64,000 bases of DNA from contig NC_092648.1 of assembly GCF_032118995.1 (NCBI RefSeq), positions 4,975,001 through 5,039,000 on the forward strand, read 5' to 3'. Below are positions 22,701-33,400 of the stretch, piece by piece. The notes under the pieces were generated by a model that was given only the letters and a program-made list of their open reading frames with translations, searched no databases and was not told the DNA's origin. Position 1 is the first letter of the stretch. Each line of letters starts with the position of its first letter. The DNA comes from Asterias amurensis. Taxonomy: Eukaryota > Echinodermata > Asteroidea > Forcipulatida > Asteriidae. The position numbers were made by a program, and so were the translations under genes.

Positions 22701-24335
22701 AGTGGGACTATGGTGGAAAATCGCCATGGCATCATCGGACACTTGGCCAATGGCTGGCCAGTCCTAGTACCGTATCCTTTTGTAGTTTACATATATTTAC
22801 TGTTTTAAGTGCTGTGGTTAAAACTACTCAGTGTGCAAATACCTCCATGTTCTTATGGGACTAATGTTGGCAAGGAGCTTATACCAAAATGGCAAATGGC
22901 CAATGAAGTTGCAAGATTTGACACAAGTCATGTCCAAAAGTGTAAGTTTGTTGTGTTTTCCATGTTTATATGTTCTCTTGTTGATGTTTTTTCCCCGAAT
23001 GTCACTGAATTCAGAAAAATTTTGGCACACATAAACGTCATAGATTTTTCAGATTGATTAAGAAACTAAAAATATCCACACTAAAACACTAAGTAACCTT
23101 TCTATGTAGGTTTGTCTATAGATATGAACACATATTGATGCTGTTTTCTTTAACTAGCAAAGTTACGACAAAGACGGTAATTGTGAACCATGTTGCAAGA
23201 GGGGACACAAGGCTCACTGGGCTGTTTTAACAGGTGAGATAAACACAGCAAACAGTAAACACACTAGCGTAGTAGGGTGCTACCAAAGATTATTGAGCGC
23301 CGCAAGGCGCAAGATGCGGAACTGAAACTTTATCTATTGTTGGAACGTGAAATAGTAATATGCATGGGCGCCATTTCAGCAAGTGAATGTTTTGTTTCCC
23401 ATTGATAGGAATGATCATTGTCTGCACTGATCTGCACTGATCTACTGTTGTATCAAAAGAGTTGCTTGCCGAAATGGCGTCCAGTGGGATTTCACATTTC
23501 AGCCCGAGTTCCGCATCTTTCACCTTGCGGCACTCTATAATCTTTGGTGCTACTTATTTCACATTCACTACCTTACAGAAAACTTTCTCCAAAACCAACC
23601 GAAAACAAGACTGCAAGATTTGAAGACAAACATTCGAACCCAGAAAAAACAGCTACAATCTACATGTACATCCCATCCATAGAGAGATGACCACCATGTG
23701 GCTCAATTATTTGAGTGTGGGTTTGATTCCCAGCCAGCACACTCGTGTCATTGAGCAAGTCACTTAACCATAATTGCTTCTCTTAACCTAGGTGTATAAA
23801 TGGGAACTTGAAAGGGCCGACACTTGTCTTGAAGCGTATAACACATATCACTGTTAATAATTAAACACACACTTCTCTGACCTCGTAAGGAAGCCTCGCA
23901 ACATACTTCAACAGCTAAACACATGAACATTTTTAATCCAAATCAATTGATAATAACATTATGCATATTCTGTACTCGCAGGGTTTGTTCTTCAAGCTAA
24001 CCAACACAGCATGTCCGATCTACATTCAACATCTTGGCAACATGACTCAGATAAACCAAACCTCTACCACATGGCCACCCCGAACGGCCCGACAACCAGC
24101 AACCAAGCTATCGGCTCAGTCCTCGATAACATTTCTATCTCCAATATCTATGTGCTCGCCAGGCAGGGCAAGAGCACCCACGTCCACCCCGTGGGAGTAT
24201 TCCGCTCTGTCAGACAGCAATGCCAACCTGGTTGAACTCGGTAGTAACATTACGGACGAGATTGGCTCGTTTGTGATCCCAGAGGGCGGTATACAGGCAG
24301 GGTTGTGCAATCAAGTCATTCTATTAAGACCATGA
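19774..24335 (+). CDS. ACTMAP: Actin maturation protease (C19orf54/UPF0692 family), six exons, one frame break in last exon
   Basis: Exons read as 19774-20108, 20810-20893, 21760-21890, 22645-22771, 23163-23233 and 23982-24335, all with GT..AG introns and matching phases. The product would be about 366 aa; human ACTMAP is about 350. Residues 1-80 are proline-rich, as in vertebrate ACTMAP. The putative catalytic Cys lies in GPECGIAAL (about residue 141) and His in RGHKAHWAV (about 244). GEMFS, NGWPVLVPYD and the C-terminal GGIQAGLCNQVILLRP also match the family. Known role: a cytosolic cysteine aminopeptidase that trims the actin N-terminus. I chose the ATG at 19774; an upstream in-frame TTG is unlikely. 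Odd: the CCCC at 24187-24190 shifts frame between QGKSTHVHP and WEYSALSDSN, consistent with one extra C, so either an assembly error or a real lesion. The introns hold SINEs and MITEs. A possible polyA signal is at 25272. Confidence 0.88.
20195..20554. mobile_element. Family A2 element in ACTMAP intron 1
   Basis: TTAA-bounded, with ends AAGCCATTGGAACAGAAAA and GTGTCCAATGGCTT. It is the inverse of the full copy at 39645-40016. Confidence 0.8.
21508..21731. mobile_element. CAGGCCTG-ended repeat in ACTMAP intron 2
   Basis: Starts AAGCAGGCCTGAGAATTC and ends ACAGGCCTGCATG, with GTGCCCTTG motifs inside. Related copies lie at 26046-26215 and 28794-28925. Confidence 0.6.
22014..22605 (+). mobile_element. 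tRNA-Ser-like SINE with nested family B element, ACTMAP intron 3
   Basis: The head reads GTGTCGTGGCCGAGCAGATA (A box) and GGGTTCGAGTCCCGG (B box); the tail ends GAGCGCTATATAAGAAGCC. Family B (22043-22218) interrupts it after GCACTG and CTG is repeated on the right, so B inserted into the SINE. Confidence 0.85.
23280..23552. mobile_element. Palindromic MITE in ACTMAP intron 5
   Basis: Inverted ends ACCAAAGATTATTGAGCGCC and its partner CACTCTATAATCTTTGGTGC, with internal partners TGGGCGCCATTTCAGCAAG and CTTGCCGAAATGGCGTCCA. Confidence 0.8.
23690..23855 (+). mobile_element. SINE fragment in ACTMAP intron 5
   Basis: Contains GTGTGGGTTTGATTCCCAG (B box) and CTTAACCATAATTGCTTCTC, shared with the SINE body at 44632. 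The head is largely lost. Confidence 0.55.
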
Positions 24336-24825
24336 TGGGATGGAGGAAGGAAACTTGCCAAAGACTGCAGATACTTTCAAATCAAAGTTTACTAAACATC
24401 AAAGAGATACGTTTAAGGGGACAGAAGAAATGGCAACATTATGGACGAGATTGACTCGTTTGTGATCCCAGAGGACGGTATACAAGCACGGTTGTGCAAT
24501 CAAGTCGTTCTAATAAGACCATGATGGGATGGAGTTAGGAAACTTGCCTGAGACTGCAGATACTTTCAAAGAATCAAAGTTTACTAAAATGTAAAAAGAG
24601 AAACATTTAGTGGACTGAAGAAACAGTAACATTACAGACGAGATTGGGTCGTTGGTGATCCCAGAGGGCGATATACAAGAAGAATTGTGCATTCAGGTCG
24701 TTCTAATAAGACCTTGCTGGGATAGACAAGGGTAATGTCTTGTATTGCCAAAGACTTGGGATACTTTCAAAGAATTAAGATTTACTGAACGTTAATTAGA
24801 TGCATTTTAGGGCAACAGAAAAAAC
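24245..24825 (+). repeat. Tandem triplication of the ACTMAP terminal exon 3' part
   Basis: Three units of about 190 bp start at 24245, 24434 and 24627. Each repeats the last codons of ACTMAP (DEIGSFVIPEGG... to VILLRP) plus about 100 bp of 3' UTR. Unit 1 carries the gene's own stop. Unit 2 still reads DEIDSFVIPEDG through VVLIRP and a stop; unit 3 reads DEIGSLVIPEGD through VVLIRP and then runs on a few codons. Units 2 and 3 lie downstream of the stop, so they are probably 3' UTR unless an alternative splice uses them. Confidence 0.85.
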
Positions 24826-25059
24826 AGTACTGCTTTTATTGTTTTCTATAAGTTATTACAACTCCAACAGCATAATTGGACATCATTGTTTAGTGGCAAG
24901 ACATCTGCTCTTGCATGACGTGGGTTTGAATCCTCATGAGTTATACGCTTATCGTTTTTCTCGTTATACTAGGGGGGGGAGAAGGCCCCCTTCTGGGCAC
25001 ACAGTGTTTAATACACATCACTCTAAAGGTAAAACCACATAATTTTACATGTATCCTGA

Positions 25060-25180
25060 AGACGATCAGAGCATACTGATCGAAACGTCGAGTCGTTAAC
25101 CACCGGTTCTTTTCAGGACCAACACGACTCAAAGAGATTATACCGCAAACCTCGCTTAGTTACACTTCCAACCACCATGC
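25060..25180 (+). mobile_element. Family G spacer-type sequence
   Basis: CTGAAGACGATCAGAGCATA, CTGATCGAAACGTCGAG and ACCGGTTCTTTTCAGGACC, then TATACCGCAAACCTCGC. Same order as at 8391-8511, but without the long left arm. Confidence 0.6.
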
Positions 25181-25646
25181 AAAGTTTCAGATCCTTCTCA
25201 CATGTATCCTGGAAATCAGCGATAATGTTATTTAGCTTCAGTACTTTTTTATGTAGTTCCTAGAGTATTGAAATAAAGACAAATTACGAACTGAACTGTG
25301 TATGTGATTGATTTATTTTACATGAAATTTTGAGGCGACATACATGTAAAAAATAACAACATTCTCACACAGTATTCAAACAGCCTGATTTAAACAATTA
25401 TTTCCATGTGTACAAAAAAATACTAATGTTGAAACCACAATCTCCAAAGTGAAATAAAATAATTAAGGTTTTCTTCATTGGAACATTAGGAGATTTGACA
25501 CTTTTTGATTATAAAGATGGTACAGCATATTGATAAGGACCAAACTTCACAGAGCTGCAAAAAGAAACACATTGCATGCACCATCTTTGACTGGTATCCT
25601 GCAAATGGTTGCTAAGCAACAAAACTGGTTAGCAAAATTCCTCTGC

Positions 25647-25729
25647 TTAAAGGCACTGGACCCCTTTGGTGATGGTTTTTATGCAAACAATTATATTCAG
25701 TAATTACTAATGGTGTCCCGTGCCTGTAA
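25647..25729. mobile_element. Short family A remnant
   Basis: Only the two ends (AAGGCACTGGACCCC and GGTGTCCCGTGCC) remain, with about 40 bp between them, in a family C-like context (25535-25650). Confidence 0.6.
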
Positions 25730-26574
25730 GCAATGCTTTTAAATGCTTCACCTGAATCTTGCCAAAAAAAAGAAATAATAAGTGTTCGACAAAAACACAA
25801 CTTAAAATTTGGATGCAAAACAAACGGTACGGTTGTGTTTTAAAGCTTATGCCAAAACTTCTAAACACTTATATGGGACGAGACAACATCTCATGTGAAG
25901 ACATGTACTTATTTAAAATTTAAAAAACAAAAATGATATTTAGCGTGAAAATAAAGTTGGTTTTTCATGCCGACTCCGACAGTAAAATACAGAGCTGCTC
26001 AAGGAGGTTTTGTACAACATCCATGGATTTGATCTTATGTAGTGCAGGCCTGGAAAGAAAAGCAGGCCACGGAGGCCCTGGGCACCTGTGCCCCTGATCT
26101 TGGCCTTGGTGCCCTTCAAAAGGCTCCCAATGACTTAAAGATTTTCCAATGGAAGTGCCCTTTAGCAACATAAAAATGGCCTTGCCCTTTCATAGATGAA
26201 ATTCTTGGCCTGGTAAAGAATTCACCAATTGGTTTTCTATCAAGCTTATTATGTTACTATATACATTGCATCTTATTTTAACTATTTGCTTTAAGAACAT
26301 AGTTATACACTCTCGTTCTGAACAATTCTTTAAAATAGACAATACATTATTTGGAATACGATAATCAATTACCGGTATGTCAAAATTTTCACAGTGCTGC
26401 CGACATCTGTTTTTTTAATTAAGTGATAACAAAAAAGGCATACAAAGAACATGTTTCAAGTGAAATGCTGTCCTTCTTTTGCGGCTCTTGTAAAAAATAA
26501 AATACACAAGTTTTTATTATATTCACAACAAATTAAAATACAAGTACACCAAAGCTGAGCAAGAAGTAGTCTTG
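25730..26574. other. Downstream of ACTMAP: CAGGCCTG repeat, no gene
   Basis: 26046-26215 is a diverged copy of the GTGCCCTTG/CAGGCCTGG repeat also in ACTMAP intron 2. The rest is AT-rich with no supported feature. Confidence 0.5.
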
Positions 26575-26745
26575 GTTCAAGCCGTCAGTGATATTGGATA
26601 GTGTACTGCGCTTGGTTGTAACTCATTATAGCGCACCCTTTTATGGCATGACTCAACCAACTTATCTGGTCATGCCGTAAAAGGGCACGCTATAACAATT
26701 TACAAACGAGCGCACTACACTATCCACTTTCACTGACGCCTTGGG
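26575..26745. mobile_element. Palindromic MITE
   Basis: Arms CAAGCCGTCAGTGATATTGG / CAGTGACGCCTTG and GTCATGCCGTAAAAGGGCAC / GCGCACCCTTTTATGGCATG pair almost end to end. Confidence 0.8.
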
Positions 26746-27320
26746 CCCAGACTAAGCCAGAAATGGCATGAGGTAACTGTAGAGAAGACCAACTTCAAAA
26801 TGAAAAGGTGTGTCAAATAATTATCAACTGCTTTAGCAAATGGCTGCACAATATCGGGCAAACTTTTAACACCATATCTCATTTCACATTTGTCATTTAT
26901 CCAGTCAATTCAACAGGTTTTTTTTATGGTGATGTTTTAATGCAAATTATCCGCTCCTAAGGATGCCGTGTCTTCACTGTACTAAAGGTAGTTTTCAAAC
27001 TGGAGATTTTCGAACACTAGGTGGCAGCACATATTCCAGGTAATTTACCACTTTTTACGAAGTCTGCCCAAACGCACATTTCCGAGAACAATGGATTTTA
27101 CCAGGAAAGTCTGCTGCCACCAAACATCCTTTATAGTCTCTCATCTCTCCAACAGCGTTCCCATTATATCCCAATGAATCATTAAAAAAGCAGATTACCC
27201 ACGAGAAGTGTGGATTAGGCCTGTGCAGACTTTCTCTTTACCAAATATTATATGCTTTTACAATTAGCTAAACTTGGCACTAAGCCTGTAAGCACAGTCT
27301 TTCAGACTTAGTTCTCTAAA
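26746..27320. other. No gene recognised
   Basis: About 570 bp; no supported coding sequence or named repeat. Confidence 0.35.
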
Positions 27321-27323
27321 TAA

Positions 27324-27625
27324 GACCTGAGCCCAATCTCATGGCTCTGGTTACTGCAGAATTCTGCAGTTACAGCGCCCTTAAAAACAAAGTTCTAAAA
27401 GCAGTAAGCTACGAATTTCGCAGAAAACAGAGCCAGGGCTCAATTTCATGGCTCTGGTTATCGTTAGCAAATAATTGGCGCTTTCATCAAGGGTAAATCA
27501 CAGGTTAACAGGGAATTTTGGCTTGTGCTTGTGCGTTACTTCGCTTACACAGCTAGCGCAGGAATGCTTGTGATCGTAAGCGCTCAGTTCGACGGTAAGC
27601 AGAGCCATGAAATTGGGCTCTGGTC
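27324..27625. mobile_element. Family C-related palindromic elements
   Basis: GGGCTCAATTTCATGGCTCTG at about 27437 is inverted at GAGCCATGAAATTGGGCTCT (27601). An older relative precedes it at 27324-27430. Confidence 0.7.
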
Positions 27626-28117
27626 TTTTCAGAGAACTATCACAACTCTCAACAAAAGTATCATTACGGCATTTGAATAGGTAATGCCATTATTGGAAGA
27701 TACCAACAGCGGTTCCGACCTGAAATAGAAGTATTAACAAAAAGTGAAGTGAAAACTCATACCTACCTTTCATTTTGCAACAGTTTAATATTAAATGATT
27801 CTGCAGCTGGAAAGGGGCTGTTCCAGAAACTCGCCAGAATGTTCAAGTCCTTGTCGGAATTTTGGAAATACAAACAACATTTTAAGAAAATGTTCATGTT
27901 CACTCATTTCTACATTGATTTGTGTGTTTGAAAGTGTGGCAAAGGTGCATGACACAGATTTGATGTGTATGCACATGTAGTATGTTGTGGTATCGTTTTT
28001 TATATTTGTATTTAAAAATAAAATAAAAAGAATCAATAAGCAAGGAGAAAAAAAGAAATAGACCTAAATAGGCTACCCTGCGTGTACACAGAGTGTAGGC
28101 TTTAATATACATAGTAT
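27626..28117. other. No gene recognised
   Basis: About 490 bp. Overlapping short frames on both strands show no motifs. Confidence 0.35.
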
Positions 28118-28312
28118 GCCTAAAAAAAAGACTTCAGGCCTGAAGTCTTTTACTATTATTTGAGTGACAAAATTACCTTTTTCTCAAAAACTATGTTACT
28201 TCTGAGGGAGTCGTTTCTCCAATGTGTTATACTATCAACAGCTCTCCATTGCTTGTTACCAAGTAATTTGTTATGCTATTGAGTAATTACCAATAGTATC
28301 CAATGCCTTTAA
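28118..28312. mobile_element. Right half of a family A element
   Basis: From GACTTCAGGCCTGAAGTC to ACCAATAGTATCCAATGCC and TTAA at 28312. Confidence 0.75.
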
Positions 28313-28439
28313 TAGAATTCTGCAATGAAGCCAAAGCTTCAAGAAGTCCTTCGAGAGTTGGATTTTAATTTGTTTTTTACTGTACAATGATGCTTCACTT
28401 TAGAGACAGAAATAGTTGTGATAAATGCTGTACCCATCA

Positions 28440-28760
28440 CCACCCCCCCCTCCCCCCCCCCCCTCAACCCTCTCTCAATTGACCCAGTTCACCTGACGTC
28501 ATCATCAGAAAAATCTTGAATGCGCCATACTGGTTGGCAATTTCACTGTGCGTTTTCATATATAACTCTATGCCGTGCGTTATGCAGTGAAGTGTGCATT
28601 TTAGGCGACGCAGCGTTAACACACGTAAACCTAACTGCCCACCAACATGGTGAGCGTGGCATCAGTCGCCGCGTGTGACGCGGGTGCAAGGGGTCAATAC
28701 CCACAACAACTCATTCCGCAAAAGGAATCACCTGCAACCCATTAAAAGGTAAATATCCAA
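28440..28760 (+). other. GC-richer island with CRE-like and TATA-like motifs
   Basis: C-runs at 28443-28464 are followed by TGACGTCA (28495), TATATAACTC (28558) and an ATG in CCAACATGGTGAGCGTGG (28648) that opens a 32-codon frame. It could be an unannotated promoter and first exon, but no downstream exon was found. Confidence 0.2.
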
Positions 28761-28995
28761 TAACAATTTAGCGGGTGCATCATACATTGTCAGGCCTGTA
28801 TGCTGTTTTTCTTTAAGGGCACCAACGCAATTTCTTCTCGGTAATTGTCACCCTATGAGGAAATTGTAAGTTTCTACTGGAGCAATCCATGGGCACCAAG
28901 GCAATGTTCTGGGGGCTTGGAATGGAGGCAATTTCCTTTGATACCTTTGTAAAGTATCAGTCCTGCATCGTATGTCGTCGACAGACATGTAAACA

Positions 28996-29281
28996 CTATA
29001 AGTTATCACACAAGCGCGAGTGGAATACGGAAAAATATAGTGCTTCTGCGTCCCATATCCAACGAGGCCGAAGGCCGAGTTGGATATGGGACGCAGACGC
29101 GCTATACTTTCTGTATTTCCACGAGCGCGCGTGTGATAACGTATTTATCTTCAAGCAAACTTGGCGCGTGAAATAGAACACACAAGACGCATGGCAGTGA
29201 TATTAGCCCTGCAATATAGGTTTTTATCACCACTCCATTCTGCCAATCTGATTGGAGGATTAGCGCATACTTGAAGATAAA
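28996..29281. mobile_element. Family F palindromic element, copy 1
   Basis: A hairpin (ATCACACAAGCGCGAGTGGA paired with CCACGAGCGCGCGTGTGAT) is followed by a tail bounded by TTTATCTTCAAG and its inverse. About 96 percent identical to 35761-36046. Confidence 0.9.
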
Positions 29282-30471
29282 CACTGTTGTTGCAACTTAT
29301 TGTACTTGTTGTAGGTATTATTTTTTTGTTTACTCTGTTTATTTGTCTTTTGTAAAGGTGTTGTTTTGTTTCATTTTGTATTTTCTTCCTTGCTTTTTGG
29401 AGCGTGCCTCCACGTTCAAATTATTATTGATCGTACTCTTTGGTGATGATATGTAAACAAAACCGTTGCTTTGAAAAAAATATCTTCACAAGGTATCAAA
29501 GATACCTTCTTGTTTTTATATTTCCAAAGTGTTTGGAGGACGAGGAATCTGTAAGCACACCAACGACATCCAAACAGATGTAAGAAACCTGTGGTAAACC
29601 TGTGGCGATTTGAAAAATGCTTTTGTAATTTATTTGTTCACGTCTGTGGAAGATGTTAGCCAATTTGGTAAATGTAGAAGATATATCAGTAGAAATTTTG
29701 GTGGGTTTTTTTTGCGATGAAATGGTGCGCAACACGTGTCAGTTGGCTCGTTTTGTTTGTTTCAAAGACAATGACTTTTTAAAATATTTATATTTTTAAA
29801 TGATGTTTTAACAGCAGGCTTTCCAAAGAATTGGAAAGGACCATTTACCTTTCGGAGCAATACACAAATAAAACAAATAAAGTATCCGTGTTTGTTATTT
29901 CGAAGAAAATGATGTCTTAGATGGCACAGAATGGGAGTGTTGTCATATTAGCCTTTGAAAAGAGTCTACAAGGGTTGAAACGTCAAGCCACTTACAAAAC
30001 AAATTTGCGATTAAAAGGTTAAGTAGATAAAATTGCAGCAGGCTTTCTATTTCTTTCCATAGAACTAATGAGAAATGTATCAAATTCTGGACAGGACTCT
30101 TTGTCTATTGGAGTCCAAAAAAAAAAGAGTAGCATCCATGATGCTATGTTTGTTTATTTCAAAGAAACTGATGTTTAGGATAGCAACCAATTGGAGAGTT
30201 CAAAACCTGAAGTAGATAAAAATGGCAGCAGTCTTTCCATTTCTTTCCATAAAAATGATGTGAGCTTTATCCAAGTAGCATCTATGTTCGGTTGTTATTT
30301 CAAAGAAAATAATGTTATAGGTGCCACAGATCAGAGTGTATTAACAAAAAGTGAAGAAAATAAAGAATATTTCTTAACAAACAACAAGAACTTGAACACC
30401 TTGAGTCCCCGCGGAAGCAGCCCAACATCTTACGCAGCATTGTACACAATCCCCCAGACATCACCCTCCCC
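29282..30471. repeat. Degenerate repeats downstream of PNN
   Basis: Units carrying TTTCAAAGAAARTGATGT recur near 29754, 29892, 30148 and 30291, and GCAGYCTTTCCATTTCTTTC near 30038 and 30225. The block probably includes the PNN 3' UTR (possible AATAAA on the minus strand at 30153). 29282-29745 shows nothing. Confidence 0.6.
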
Positions 30472-33400
30472 TCACTGCTCCATTGGTTCCTCCTCCCAAG
30501 ACAGTTCATTCCTCTGATCAAACTCCTCCTCCTTATACAAGGCACTTCTAAAGTCCTCTTTCTCTTTCTCGTCTATGTTCTCTTTCCCCTCGTCCGCATC
30601 TCCGCTTTCTTCTGGTCCTGCGGATTCCGTCATCGTCCGATCAACCTCCCCTTCCTCTGAGGAAGAGGTTGGCTGTTTCCCTTCCCCATCCTTACCTGCC
30701 GACCCTTCCTTCACTACCCACTCTTGCTCAGCCTCCATTGAGATGGCGGCTTTCTTATTATCCTTGGAAGTTTCTTTACCATCGTCGTCGTCGGTGTCTT
30801 GCTGCTCTGACGTCGGCAGCTCACCATCATCGCTGACCGGCCGCTTCTTGGAATGCTTTCCGTTTCTTTGCTCGCCTTCCTCATGCTTACCCTTACTACT
30901 ATGTCGTCTCTTCTTTTCCTTGGTCTTACCCTTAACCTCTGAAGACTCCTTGCCATCATGCTCCATTTCCTTCCCATCATGCTCCTCCGCCTCATCCTGC
31001 AGTTGTTGAATCTCCTCTTCGATCTCCGCCCGACGTTTCTTCATCATCTCTGTGGGTGAAATAATGATTGCATCATACCTTGAATAATTTTTCAAAACAT
31101 TGTATGCAGCAAAACGGCATATCAAATCCTCGTCGGATTTCTACTATTAATAAGGGAATGGTGAAGAGGTTTTCAACAAGTGGTTTAAACCCAACGAGGC
31201 CTGGTTCTTGATAACAAGAACCAGGCCTTGGCGGGTTTAAACCACTAGTTGAAAACCGATTCAACACACTTTGATTCCCATTCATAAATACCTTTTTGGT
31301 CAAAAAAATCAACACTTATGGTCAAAAGTAAAATATGCAAAATTTTTAATTTTTTAATGATTTTTTTCAACATAACACCCCTCCAGCTATGAAATGGTAA
31401 GGCCCAGTCGCGTGATGTGGCACAACTGTTTCAGCCATTGCTCTCGACCAATAGGAATGAAGAAACTGTCTTAAAAGCACAGGTGCAAGCTCGCGTGTAA
31501 CACCCATGTTTCAACACTTTTAACTGGTCATAAACAAAGGTTTATACACACCCACATGACGCGCTCTCCACCAATAGGAATAGCGAAACTGTCTGAGGTA
31601 TTCATGAATGATGATTAAGACTTAATGATCAACCAGTTTCAATGAATATTTTATCGGAGTTTACCCAAGCCTTGTCCAAAGGCTCTTTAAGCATGCGTGC
31701 CTGATTTGATGCACCACCCTACACACACAACGCACACAGTACAAATCTTGAGGTCACGAACTGCATATAAAGTACCGTGAGGTTGAGGCAGGGTTTTAAA
31801 ACCTCAAGCACTGTAAATGCCAGCTAAAGTTTGATCTTTATCATTTGTGCTGGCATTCCAGAGTAACAATAATAATAATATCGAAGTCTTATATAGCGCA
31901 CGTATCTACCGAACAAGGTACTCAAGGTGCTGAGTATACAAACTTTCAGCAAGATAGTTTATTGCAGAGATGAATTCTGAGACCCTATTATTTAGCATCT
32001 TATAAGGGTTTACAAGGTGCTACGGCGCATACAGCAGCCACAGCCAGGAACACCACGGCGAACCCCTTCTCTTTTTGCTAAGTGCACTGGGCTCTTTTAC
32101 ATGCGTTACACAACACACGGGACCAACAGCTTTACATCACATCCAAAGAACGAAGCAATGGTTAAGTGTCTTGGACACAAGTGTCACGGCTGGGGATTCA
32201 AACCCACACTCTGCTGATCAGAAACACCAGAGTTTGAATTTGGTGCTCTTAACTGCTCGGCCACGACACTTCAAGTACAAATCAGGGATCTGTGGACCAT
32301 CAGCACACTCAACTTTGCATCACAAACATTTGCATATAATAGTGCAACCAACTCGAACAAAGCTAGGTTGACCTTTACCATTTTGGTAAGGGCTAGCCAA
32401 ATCAATAAGCTAGCTTTTTCACAACTATGCGTCAAATACAAATTTAAACGATCAATATATCATGGTTTTCTTTTTCAGCATTGTAAACTTTGTTGATTTT
32501 TGATGAACATGAATGGGCAGCCAAAATGAATCAATCTGTGCTATCAATTACAGAATTCAAAATATTCAAGCGTAGTCTACCCCTTCTTAGATGTAGCCGT
32601 GGAACTTACCGTTCATCAATTCTTTAGTATCTTTCAACCTCTTCTCAGTTACCAATGATGGCTTTGCCGGCCTGTAGAATATTGCTGGTTTAGCCTTAGT
32701 GCGAATGTACTGACTCAACCTCTTACTATGAGCGTCCCACACATCTTGCTGTCAATACATAAAATAAAATAAAACTTTTTTTTACAAATTTTGTCTTGGC
32801 AGAAATAGAATGATATTGGTAATAATAATGTGATCCATTGTAAAGTTGAGAAACAAAACTTTCCTTAAAATGTTGTCTTGGCAGAAATGGATTGGTAATA
32901 ACTCATGGTTTTGAATTATTGACATCATTAATTATCAAATGATATTGGATTTTGATGGGTAGCCAGGATGCCTCTGTTTGAAGCGCAGCTTCTGAATCCT
33001 GGTGCTTTGACAGGCTCCCCGTATACTATTATTATCATTTAATAATAAATATTTCTGAGAAAATAGAGTAAGCTGTTGCAAACTGCTTAGCAACAAAAAC
33101 TATGGTATAATTGCAAAGAAATAGTTAATGGCCCGACATTACTTGTAAAGTTAACGCCGGAGCCACTTCTAATAGTAAGCCTACTCTGTGTCAGCTATGT
33201 AACCTTATTCTGGTAAGCACTTTTGGGGTCGTGCTTAGTTACTATTTGTGTTTAAGCAGCTAAATGAAATTGGGCCAATCTGCTATTGGTTGGTTCAATG
33301 CAATGATGCTCTCTGAGCCAGCTTCAGTGCAAGTTTGCTAATGTTGCTTAGCTAAAACAGCTATTACTATTGCTAGGATAAATCTCTTTGATTCAAGATG

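Noticed and set aside
30575-31009. Plus-strand Ser/Pro/Cys-rich open frame of 144 codons
   Set aside because: It lies exactly opposite the last pinin exon and is its shadow; the minus frame has the conserved protein and splice site.
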